This document shows, piece after piece, positions 1 through 9,904 of a stretch of DNA of 64,000 nucleotides. The notes below the pieces were generated by a model, which was given only the letters and a program-made list of their open reading frames with translations, did not search any database and was not told the DNA's origin. Both the position numbers and the translations under genes were made by a program. The stretch spans positions 138,420,979-138,484,978 of the forward strand of contig NC_057809.1 of assembly GCF_018294505.1 (NCBI RefSeq), given 5' to 3'. Positions within the stretch are counted from its first letter, which is position 1. Every line of letters begins with the position of its first letter. Source of the DNA: Triticum aestivum (lineage: Eukaryota; Streptophyta; Magnoliopsida; Poales; Poaceae).

Positions 1-970
1 GCCAATCTTCGCTTAATCCGTAGTCCTGTTTCGAGTTGCAAATATTAGCAACAGAACCAGTATCAAATACCCAGGTGCTACTGCGAGCATTAGTAAGGTA
101 CACATCAATAACATGTATATCACATATACCTTTGTTCACCTTGCCATCCTTCTTATTCGCCAAATACTTGGGGCAGTTCCGTTTCCAGTGACCAGTCTGC
201 TTGCAGTAGAAGCACTCAGTTTCAGGCTTAGGTCCAGGTTTGGGTTTCTTCTCTTGAGTAGCAACTTGCTTGCTGTTCTTTTTGAAGTTCCCCTTCTTCT
301 TCCCTTTGCCCTTTTTCTTGAAACTAGTGGTCTTGTTGACCATCAACACTTGATGCTTCTTCTTGATTTCTATTTCCGCAGCTTTCAGCATTGCGAAGAG
401 CTCGGGAATAGTCTTATTCATCCCTTGCATATTATAGTTCATCATGAAGCTCTTGTAGCTTGGTGGTAGTGATTGGAGAATTCTGTCAATGACGCAATCA
501 TTTGGAAGATTAACTCCCAATTGAATCAAGTGATTATTATACCCAGACATTTTGAGTATATGCTCACTGACAGAACTGTTCTCCTCCATCTTGCAGCTAT
601 AGAACTTATTGGAGACTTCATATCTCTCAATTCGGGCATTTTCTTGAAATATTAACTTCAACTCCTGGAACATCTCATATGCTCCATGACGTTCAAAACG
701 TCGTTGAAGTCCCGATTCTAAGCCGTAAAGCATGGCACACTGAACTATCGAGTAGTCATCAACTTTGCTCTGCCAGACATTCATAACATCTGGTGTTGCT
801 CCAGCAGCAGGCCTGGCACCCAGCGGTGCTTCCAGGACGTAATTCTTATGTGCAACAATGAGGATAATCCTCAAGTTACGGACCCAGTCCGTGTAATTGC
901 TACCATCATCTTTCAACTTTGCTTTCTCAAGGAACGCATTAAAATTCAACGGAACAACAGCACGAGCCAT
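1..970 (-). CDS. gag-pol: Copia-1 Gag and start of aspartic protease, intact, partial at window edge
   Basis: The frame begins at ATG 970-968 (protein MARAVVPLNF...) and stays open for 323 codons to the window edge. Gag packages element RNA into cytoplasmic particles; protease then matures the polyprotein. Visible in order: an N-terminal Gag region with a YTDWVRNLRIIL stretch (about residues 26-38), a second Gag block around HGAYEMFQELKL (about residues 100), a lysine-rich linker, a complete CCHC zinc knuckle CFYCKQTGHWKRNC (about residue 250), and near the edge the protease motif VFDTGS. Copia elements normally make one polyprotein, so integrase, reverse transcriptase and RNase H should follow outside the window. 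The start was chosen because it is the first ATG after the leader and matches the Gag N-terminus. No stop or frameshift was found when I translated the strand by hand. Confidence 0.9.
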   Translation of the reverse strand, partial: MARAVVPLNFNAFLEKAKLKDDGSNYTDWVRNLRIILIVAHKNYVLEAPLGARPAAGATPDVMNVWQSKVDDYSIVQCAMLYGLESGLQRRFERHGAYEMFQELKLIFQENARIERYEVSNKFYSCKMEENSSVSEHILKMSGYNNHLIQLGVNLPNDCVIDRILQSLPPSYKSFMMNYNMQGMNKTIPELFAMLKAAEIEIKKKHQVLMVNKTTSFKKKGKGKKKGNFKKNSKQVATQEKKPKPGPKPETECFYCKQTGHWKRNCPKYLANKKDGKVNKGICDIHVIDVYLTNARSSTWVFDTGSVANICNSKQDYGLSEDW

Positions 971-2186
971 CTATCTACAATCAAGCATAAACAAGCAAGA
1001 TACTATCAGGTACTAAGTTTCATGATAAATTTAGGTTCAATTGATTTACTTAAAGAACTCCCACTTAGATAGACATCCCTCTAATCCTCTAAGTGATTAC
1101 GTGATCCAAATCAACTAAACCATGTCCGATCATCACGTGAGATGGAGTAGTTTCATTGGTGAACATCACTATGTTGATCATATCTACTATATGATTCACG
1201 CTGGACCTTTCGGTCTCCGTGTTCCGAGGCCATATCTGTATATGCTTGGCTTGTCAAGTATAACGTGAGTATTCCGCGTGTGCAACTGTTTTGCACCCGT
1301 TGTATTTGAACGTAGAGCCTATCACACCCGATCATCACGTGGTGTCTCAGCACGAAGAACTTTCGCAACGGTGCATAGTCAGGGAGAACACTTCTTGATA
1401 ATTAGTGAGAGATCATCTTATAATGCTACCGTCAATCAAAGCAAGATAAGATGCATAAAAGATAAACATCACATGCAATCAATATTAGTGATATGATATG
1501 GCCATCATCATCTTGTGCTTGTGATCTCCATCTTCGAAGCACCGTCGTGATCACCATCGTCACCGGCGTGACACCTTGATCTCCATCGTAGCATCGTTGT
1601 GGTCTCGCCAATCTTATGCTTCCACGACTATCGCTACCGCTTAGTGATAAAGTAAAGCATTACAGCGCGATTGCATTACATACAATAAAGCGACAACCAT
1701 ATGACTCCTGCCAGTTGCCGATAACTCGGTTACAAAACATGATCATCTCATACAATAAAATTCAGCATCATGTCTTGACCATATCACATCACAACATGCC
1801 CTGCAAAAACAAGTTAGACATCCACTACTTTGTTGTTGCAAGTTTTACGTGGCTGCTACGGGCTTAAGCAAGAACCAATCTTACCTACGCATCAAAACCA
1901 CAACGATAGTTTGTCAAGTTGGTGCTGTTTTAACCTTCGCAAGGACCGGGCGTAGCCACACTCGGTTCAACTAAAGTTGGAGAAACTGTCACCCGCAAGC
2001 CACCTATGTGCAAAGCACGTCGGGAGAACCGGTCTCGCGTAAGCGTACGCGTAATGTCGGTTCGGGCCGCTTCGTCCAAGAATACCGCCGAACCAAAGTA
2101 TGACATGCTGGTAAGCAGTATGACTTATATCGCCCACAACTCACTTGTGTTCTACTCGTGCATATAACATCAAGATATAAAACCTA

Positions 2187-2199
2187 GGCTCGGATGCCA
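2187..2199 (-). other. Copia-1 primer binding site
   Basis: On the minus strand the LTR end CCAACA is followed by G and then TGGCATCCGAGCC. This is close to TGGTATCAGAGC, the complement of the 3' end of initiator methionine tRNA, the usual primer for copia elements. Confidence 0.8.
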
Positions 2200-2200
2200 C

Positions 2201-3910
2201 TGTTGGGGAACGTAGTAATTTCAAAAAAATTCCTACGCACACGCAAGATCATGGTGATGCATAGCAACAAGAGGGGAGAGTGTGATCTACGTACCCTTGT
2301 AGATCGACAACGGAAGTGTTTGGTTGATGTAGTCGTACGTCTCCACGGCCCGACCGATCAAGCGCCGAAACTACGACACCTCCGAGTTCTAGCACACGTT
2401 CAGCTCGATGACGATCCCCGGACTCCGATCCAGCAAAGTGTCGGGGAAGAGTTCCATCAGCACGACAGCGTGGTGACGATCTTGATGTACTACCGTCGCA
2501 GGGCTTCGCCTAAGCACCGCTACAATATTATCGAGGACTATGGTGGAAGAGGGCACCGCACACGGCTAAGAATATGATCACGTGGATCAACTTGTGTCTA
2601 GGTGTACCCCCTGCCCCCGTATATAAGGGAGCAAGGGGAGGAGGCCGGCCGGCCCCTATAGGCGCGCCAGGAGGAGTCCTCCTCCTAGTAGGAGTAGGAC
2701 TCCTACTAGGAGGGGGAAGGAAGTGGGGGGGAGAGGGAAAGGGGGGCGCCGCCCCCCCCCCCTCTCCTAGTCCAATTCGGACCAGGGGGAGGAGGCGCGC
2801 GGCCCACCCTGGCTGCCCCTCTCTCTCTCCACTAAGGCCCATAAGGCCCATTACTTCTCCCGGTAGGGTTCCGGTAACCCTCCAGCTCTCCGGTTTTCTC
2901 CGAAATCACCCAGAACACTTCCGGTGTCCGAATATAGCCGTCCAGTATATCAATCTTTATGTCTCGGCCATTTCGAGACTCCTCGTCATGTCCGTGATCA
3001 CATCCGGGACTCTGAACTAACTTCGGTACATCAAAACTCATAAACTCATAATATAACTGTCATCGAAACCTTAAGCGTGCGGACCCTACGGGTTCGAGAA
3101 CAATGTAGACATGACCGAGACACGTCTCCGGTCAATAACCAATAGCGGAACCTGGATGCTCATATTGGCTCCTACATATTCTACGAAGATCTTTATCGGT
3201 CAGACCGTATAACAACATACGTTGTTCCCTTTGTCATCGATATGTTACTTGCCCGAGATTCGATCGTCGGTATCTCAATACCTAGTTCAATCTCGTTACC
3301 GGCAAGTCTCTTTACTCGTTCCGTAATACATCATCTCGCAACTAACTCATTAGTTGCAATGCTTGCAAGGCTTATGTGATGTGCATTACCGAGAGGGCCC
3401 AGAGATACCTCTCCGACAATCGGAGTGACAAATCCTAATCTCGAAATACGCCAACCCAACATGTACCTTTGGAGACACCTGTAGAGCACCTTTATAATCA
3501 CCCATTTACGTTGTGACGTTTGGTAGCACACAAAGTGTTCCTCCGGCAAACGGGAGTTGCATAATCTCATAGTCATAGGAACATGTATAAGTCATGAAGA
3601 AAGCAATAACAACATACTAAATGATCGGGTGCTAAGCTAATGAAATGGGTCATGTCAATCAGATCATTCACCTAATGATGTGATCCCGTTAATCAAATAA
3701 CAACTCTTTGTTCATGCTTAGGAAACATAACCATCTTTGATTAACGAGCTAGTCAAGTAGAGGCATACTAGTGACACTTTGTTTGTCTATGTATTCACAC
3801 ATGTATTATGTTTCCGGTTAATACAATTCTAGCATGAATAATAAACATTTATCATGATATAAGGAAATAAATAATAACTTTATTATTGCCTCTAGGGCAT
3901 ATTTCCTTCA
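2201..3910 (-). repeat. Copia-1 5' LTR (1710 bp)
   Basis: Read on the minus strand it starts TGAAGGAAATATGCCCTAGA and ends CTACGTTCCCCAACA, with TG...CA termini. It contains a GC-rich promoter zone with a TATA box at 2620-2627 and an inverted repeat at 2681-2713 just upstream. Short ORFs called inside it (for example 2574-3020) are low-complexity shadows. Confidence 0.92.
2620..2627 (-). promoter_or_regulatory. Copia-1 LTR TATA box
   Basis: Minus strand CTTATATA, followed by the GGGGGCAGGGGG context that also follows the TATA box in Copia-4. Transcription of the element would start roughly 30 bp downstream, near 2590. Confidence 0.65.
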
Positions 3911-4258
3911 GTTGCCTACAAGTTGGAGTTACCTGAGGGATTGTCAGGAGTCCACGATGTGTTCCACGTTTCACAGCTGAAGAAGTGTCATGCTGAGATG
4001 GCGGATATACCAATTAGAGATACAGTACCCTTGGAGGCGATTCAGATGGACAATGATTTGACTTACGAGGAGAAGCCATTTAAGATTCTTGAGTTTGCCA
4101 GCAGACTCACTCGCAGTAAGGCTATCAAGTTTTGCAAAGTTCAGTGGAGCCACCATACCGAGGATGAAGCTACATGGGAACGAGAGGACGATCTTCGCAA
4201 GGACCACCCATACCTATTTTCTAGCCAACCCAAATCTCGAGGGCGAGATTCATCTTAA
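3911..4258 (+). pseudogene. Gypsy-1 polyprotein C-terminus (end of integrase plus chromodomain)
   Basis: The frame is open from the Copia-1 junction to TAA 4256-4258 and encodes 115 residues: VAYKLELPEGLSGVHDVFHV, then SQLKKC, then a chromodomain-like segment VQWSHHTEDEATWEREDDLR. The first part is the typical end of Ty3/gypsy integrase. The second is the chromodomain of chromoviruses, which directs integration to particular chromatin. It is cut off on the left by Copia-1, so Gag, protease, reverse transcriptase and most of integrase are outside the window or lost. A purine-rich tract (AAGGGGGGTAGG) follows immediately and leads into the 3' LTR, as expected for the end of a gypsy coding region. 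Within this fragment I see no stop. Confidence 0.88.
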
Positions 4259-4269
4259 GGGGGGTAGGT
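4257..4269 (+). other. Gypsy-1 polypurine tract
   Basis: AAGGGGGGTAGG lies directly before the LTR start TGTAACATCCC and just after the polyprotein stop. It is the expected plus-strand DNA primer. Confidence 0.75.
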
Positions 4270-4894
4270 TTGTAACATCCCAAATTTTCAATTTGGAATG
4301 TTATACATAGATCATCCATGCATATCATGATTTATTGCATTTCCGTTCCGCAATCCTCGAAATCCTAAGCAACTCAAGGACCCACGGAGAGAGTTGGGGT
4401 TTTTCCGGTTTTCATATTTGATTTTTATCAAATAATGAAATGAGGATTTTGAATTTAATAATTTTTCTCACCGAGAAATATTTCATATTAAATAAAATGA
4501 GTGGAGATAATATGACTTCTCCAAAATAATTGAAATATCAGAGGAAAAATATTAAAATCATTTATTGGATTTTATTTGGTTTTATTCGGATTTTATTTGC
4601 ATTAGAAAAATTGCACATTTTCAAAATTGCATTTTAGGGCCAAGAAAATGTTCAACTCGTCCTAAATATTTTATTTAGACGGTGAAAACTTGTTTTGGCA
4701 TTTTTAGGTTTTTATTTATTTTTTCTAGGATTTTATCTCGGTCGGCGAAGTTTAAAAAAAAGGTTCTCGCGCCGACTGGGCCTAAGGCCAAGCCGCGCCA
4801 GGCCGCCGCCGCTGCCGCCACTCGGACCGGAGTCCGAGTTGGACTCCGCCTCCGCCGCGCCTTGCCCCCTCCTCCAAGTCGCTGCCCCACCCCC

Positions 4895-4903
4895 TTTATA
4901 TAT
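4895..4903 (+). promoter_or_regulatory. Gypsy-1 LTR TATA box
   Basis: TTTATATAT sits between two strongly C-rich tracts. It is the only good TATA element upstream of the GC-rich leader; transcription would begin near 4930. Confidence 0.55.
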
Positions 4904-5191
4904 GCCGCCACCCCGCCCCCAACATCACACCGCCACCGCCGCCGCCCGCGCCACGCCAAGCCGCTACTGCCGCTTCCGTCGCCGCCACCGCCGCCGCCGA
5001 GCGCCGCCGCCCCGCTAGCCGCCACCCGCCGCTGCCTCACCTCGTCGGACCTCTCACCGGAGGTAGCTGCCAGGCCCCGCCGCCGGTTTTTTAATAAAGA
5101 CCGTTCGGTTTTTTAGAAACCCTAGATCCGTTTTTTCGGATTCGTCGGTTCTTTTCTCTCGGTTCTTCTAGTTAGCGGACGTTCATCCGAA

Positions 5192-5254
5192 CGTTCGTTT
5201 TAACGAACGGTTCCTCGGCCGTTAGTTACAACTAACGAACGCTCGTTCGTTAGT
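5192..5254 (+). other. Cluster of overlapping perfect palindromes in Gypsy-1 LTR leader
   Basis: Three hairpins: 5192-5199 with 5202-5209 (8-bp stem, TT loop); 5221-5227 with 5230-5236 (7-bp stem); 5231-5241 with 5244-5254 (11-bp perfect stem, CT loop). The first and third share the CGTTCGTT/AACGAACG core, and the second overlaps the third, so alternative pairings exclude one another. Confidence 0.8.
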
Positions 5255-6851
5255 CTGTTCGTGAGTTTTCTTTTATCGGATTTATTCCGCGATTTTCTCT
5301 GATCGGGATTTCTGATCCGATCTTAGATTATGTTTATCTTTTCGCTCGTTTATCGGAATCAGGAGATTCAAGCGCCTAGAGTTTCATCTCGAAACCCTCT
5401 TTCCGTTTAATCAACTCAAACAAGTTTTTGCTACTGCAAAATTTGACCTAAGTTCAAATTAGTAAACGAAGTGGTTTTCTTTTGCCGTTTGACTTTTGTT
5501 GCTTCGTTTGATTTGATTCTTTTTGCGTACTGGAGTTCTTAAGTTGAACTTTCTGGTCAACCTCTCTTATTTGAGTTTTGCTTGTGCATCATTGTTTGTT
5601 ACTTATGTATGTTATTGTTTGCTTGCGATAGAATCCCCAGAGTGCGAAGCGTGTTACTATGAGTCTCTAGGATTCACGGATCGTCAGCAAGGCAAGTAAC
5701 ACTTTGATCATATCTCATTATTACCCAGTTTTTATGCATTAGTTTCAATCCTCAAATATTGCATATTAGGATGTCATTAACTTGTGGGTTGGGAAGTAGT
5801 TGCTGAGGTAGAACCTATTGCCCTGTTATATTCAAACCCTTGGGAGTTACTTCTACGTATTGCTTATATTGCAATGCTATGCTCGTAGGCGTGGTTTGGG
5901 TTTGAGTGAAATTCATGTCAGATGTGAGATTGTTAATTAATGGTTCAACTTAAGGTGGCAACTTAATCAAACAACTGGGTGGATTGAGGCACCTGGGGAA
6001 CCCAGTGTTGTCTGTATTTTTTTGGAAATCCCGGGGTACCCATGTGATCTTCCTATGGACCGCCACCCAGGCTCAAAGGGAACTGAGATGATTCATGCTA
6101 GAAACTTTCGTGTGCAGCCACAAGCTATTATGGGCTCTAGCATAGTTGAGTAAGTTACATGAAGCTCTTGAAGAGGTAGATCAGCAGGTAGTGGGTTTGT
6201 AGGTTTGGTATGGTCTACCCGGAGTAGAGAGTTAACGTTTCTGAAAGACTGTGTCTTGGTAATCTGTTTCTCAAACACCATGTAGTGCGAGAAATCCAAT
6301 GGAGGCGATCGAGTCTTGTGGGGAAAAGTGCGCAAACCTCTGTAGAGTGTACAATCTAATCATGGTTAGCCGTTTCCCCGGTTATGGACAATTCTTGAGT
6401 ATCTAGTACTTGGGTTATCACATGTATCTCACCATGTTTAATTAATACTATTGGGTTGTTAATCACTTTAATTGTGATTGAGTTGGGGATACCTTCTCAA
6501 TGATGTTTCAACCACCATGATAGTAAAATTAAAATCTATTCCTTTGTTGTATGAAAAAATTGGCTTTTCGCAGAACTATAACCATAGAGCTTTCCACCAG
6601 CCATATATGCATATAGTGATAGCAATATTTTGTTCTTGCTCTACTGTGTTACTTTGCCAGCATATTCCATGTGCTGACCCGTTTTCGGGCTGCAACGTAT
6701 TATGTTGCAGACTTTTCAGACGAGGAGTAAGGTTCGTTAGGTCGTTGCCGTGTAGCTCAGCTATGCCGTTGGAGTTGATGGACTCACTTTATCTTCCAAG
6801 CCTTTCGTTATTATCGCATTAGATGGCCTTAAGTCATATTATTGTAATAAG

Positions 6852-8599
6852 TGTTGGAAATATGCCCTAGAGGCAATAATAAATTGATTATTATTATATT
6901 TCCTTGTTCATGATAATCGTTTATTATCCATGCTAGAATTGTATTGATAGGAAACTCAGATACATGTGTGGATACATAGACAACACCATGTCCCTAGTAA
7001 GCCTCTAGTTGACTAGCTCGTTAATCAATAGATGGTTACGGTTTCCTGACCATGGACATTGGATGTCGTTGATAACGGGATCACATCATTAGGAGAATGA
7101 TGTGATGGACAAGACCCAATCCTAAGCCTAGCACAAGATCATGTAGTTCGTATGCTAAAGCTTTTCTAATGTCAAGTATCATTTCCTTAGACCATGAGAT
7201 TGTGCAACTCCCGGATACCGTAGGAGTGCTTTGGGTGTGCCAAACGTCACAACGTAACTGGGTGGCTATAAAGGTACACTACGGGTATCTCTGAAAGTGT
7301 CTGTTGGGTTGGCACGAATCGAGATTGGGATTTTGTCACTCCGTGTAAACGGAGAGGTATCTCTGGGCCCACTCGGTAGGACATCATCATAATGTGCACA
7401 ATGTGACCAAGGGGTTGATCACGGGATGATGTGTTACGGAACGAGTAAAGAGACTTGCCGGTAACGAGATTGAACAAGGTATCGGTATACCGACGATCGA
7501 ATCTCGGGCAAGTACCATACCGCTAGACAAAGGGAATTGTATACGGGATTGATTGAGTCCTTGACATCGTGGTTCATCCGATGAGATCATCGTGGAACAT
7601 GTGGGAGCCAACATGGGTATCCAGATCCCGCTGTTGGTTATTGACCGGAGAACATCTCGGTCATGACTACATGTCTCCCGAACCCGTAGGGTCTACACAC
7701 TTAAGGTTCGATGACGCTAGGGTTATAAAGGAAGTTTGTATGTGGTTACCGAATGTTGTTCGGAGTCCCGGATGAGATCCCGGACGTCACGAGGAGTTCC
7801 GGAATGGTCCGGAGGTAAAGATTTATATATAGGAAGTCCTGTTTCGGCCATCGGGACAAGTTTCGGGGTCATCGGTATTGTACCGGGACCACCGGAAGGG
7901 TCCCGGGGGCCCACCGGGTGGGGCCACCTGCCCCGGGGGGCCACATGGGCTGTAGGGGGTGCGCCTTGGCCTACATGGGCCAAGGGCACCAGCCCCTAGA
8001 GGCCCATGCGCCAAGATATAGGAAAAAGGGGAGAGTCCTAAAGGGGAAGGCACCTCCGAGGTGCCTTGGGGAGGATGGACTCCTCCCCCCCTCTTAGCCG
8101 CACCCCTTCCTTGGAGGAAGGGGCAAGGCTGCGCCTCCCCCCTCTCCCCTGCCCCTATATATAGTGGAGGGGAGGGAGGGCATCCATACCTGAGCCCTTG
8201 GCGCCTCCCTCCCTCCCGTGACACCTCCTCCTCTCCCGTAGGTGCTTGGCGAAGCCCTGCAGGATTGCCACGCTCCTCCATCACCACCACGCCGTTGTGC
8301 TGCTGCTGGATGGAGTCTTCCTCAACCTCTCCCTCTCTCCTTGCTGGATCAAGGCGTGGGAGACATCGTCGAGCTGTACGTGTGTTGAACGCGGAGGTGC
8401 CGTCCGTTCGGCACTAGGATCATCGGTGATCTGAATCACGACGAGTACGACTCCATCAACCCCGTTCACTTGAACGCTTCCGCTTAGCGATCTACAAGGG
8501 TATGTAGATGCACTCTCCTTCCCCTCGTTGCTAGTCTCTCCATAGATAGATCTTGGTGACACGTAGGAAAATTTTGAATTTCTGCTACGTTCCCCAACA
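6852..8599 (+). repeat. Copia-3 5' LTR (1748 bp)
   Basis: It starts TGTTGGAAATATGCC and ends TTCCCCAACA. It carries a TATA box at 8156-8164 (TATATATAG) and two inverted repeats upstream: 8047-8067 (10-bp stem) and 8103-8123 (9-bp stem). ORFs of 60-188 aa within it recur identically in the 3' LTR and are not genes. Confidence 0.97.
8156..8164 (+). promoter_or_regulatory. Copia-3 LTR TATA box
   Basis: TATATATAG lies in a C-rich context within the 5' LTR; the same site recurs in the 3' LTR at about 15093-15101. Confidence 0.6.
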
Positions 8600-8600
8600 G

Positions 8601-8613
8601 TGGCATCATGAGC
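8601..8613 (+). other. Copia-3 primer binding site
   Basis: TGGCATCATGAGC follows the LTR by one base. It is a slightly diverged initiator-Met tRNA complement (compare Copia-2, TGGTATCAAAGCC). Confidence 0.75.
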
Positions 8614-9904
8614 TAGGTCTATTGCGTAGATTCTTTGCACGAGTAGAACACAAAGTAGTTGTGGGCGTCGATATTGTTCAATATGCTTGCCGTTACTAGT
8701 CTTATCTTGATTCGGCGGCATCGTGGGATGAAGCGGCCCGGACCAACCTTACACGTACGCTTACGTGAGACCGGTTCCACCGACAAACATGCACTAGTTG
8801 CATAAGGTGGCTGGCGGGTGTCTGTCTCTCCCACTTTAGTCGGATCGGATTCGATGAAAAGGGTCCTTATGAAGGGTAAATAGCAATTGGCATATCACGT
8901 TGTGGTTCATGCGTAGGTAAGAAACGTTCTTGCTAGAAACCCATAGCAGCCACGTAAAACATGCAAACAACAATTAGAGGACGTCTAACTTGTTTTTGCA
9001 GGGTATGCTATGTGATGTGATATGGCCAAAAAGGATGTGATGAATGATATATGTGATGTATGAGATTGATCATGTTCTTGTAATAGGAATCACGACTTGC
9101 ATGTCGATGAGTATGACAACCGGCAGGAGCCATAGGAGTTGTCTTTATTTATTTGTGACCTGCGTGTCAACTTAAACGTCATGTAATTACTTTACTTTAT
9201 TGCTAACCGTTAGCCATAGTAGTAGAAGTAATAGTTGGCGAGGCAACTTCATGAAGACACGATGATGGAGATCATGATGATGGAGATCATGGTGTCATGC
9301 CGGTGACGATGATGATCATGGAGCCCCGAAGATGGAGATCAAAAGGAGCAAAGTGATGATGGCCATATCATGTCACTATTTGATTGCATGTGATGTTTAT
9401 CATGTTTATACATCTTATTTGCTTAGAACGACGGTAGTAAATAAGATGATCCCTTACAACAATTTCAAGAAGTGTTCTCCCCTAACTGTGCACCGTTGCG
9501 ACAGTTCGTGTTTCGAAGCACCACGTGATGATCGGGTGTTAGATTCTAACGTTCACATACAACGGGTGTAAGACAGATTTACACACGCGAAACACTTAGG
9601 GTTAACTTGACGAGCCTAGCATGTACAGACATGGCCTCGGAACACGGAGACCGAAAGGTCGAACATGAGTCGTATAGAAGATACGATCAACATGAAGATG
9701 TTCACCGATGATGACTAGTCCGTCTCACGTGATGATCGGACACGGCCTAGTTTGACTCGGATCATGTAATCACTTAGATGACTAGAGGGATGTCTATCTG
9801 AGTGGGAGTTCATAAGATGAACTTAATTATCCTGAACATAGTCAAAAGGTTTTTGCAAATTATGTCGTAGCTCACGCTATAGTTCTACTGTTTAGATATG
9901 TTCC

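Larger units (their letters stand above)
1..3910 (-). mobile_element. Copia-1: Ty1/copia LTR retrotransposon, 5' part, truncated by window edge
   Basis: On the minus strand, the order is 5' LTR (3910 down to 2201), primer binding site, a leader of about 1.2 kb, then gag and the start of protease running off position 1. The right boundary ends in TTCCTTCA (TG on the element strand) and abuts Gypsy-1 coding sequence at 3911, so the element inserted into the Gypsy-1 polyprotein. The target duplication cannot be checked because the other end lies outside the window. The Gag-protease frame is open throughout, unlike Copia-3 and Copia-4, so this is the best candidate here for a coding-competent element. 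The copia assignment rests on the initiator-Met-type primer site, the zinc knuckle, the protease motif and the near identity of its gag to the pol-linked gags of Copia-3 and Copia-4. Confidence 0.93.

Noticed and set aside
2528..3041. ORFs of 69-148 codons in both directions
   Set aside because: They are inside the Copia-1 LTR U3/R region and are low-complexity.
4675..5116. Overlapping Pro/Ala/Arg-rich ORFs of 107-144 codons on both strands
   Set aside because: They lie in the GC-rich leader of the Gypsy-1 LTR just after its TATA box, overlap in several frames and have no domain.
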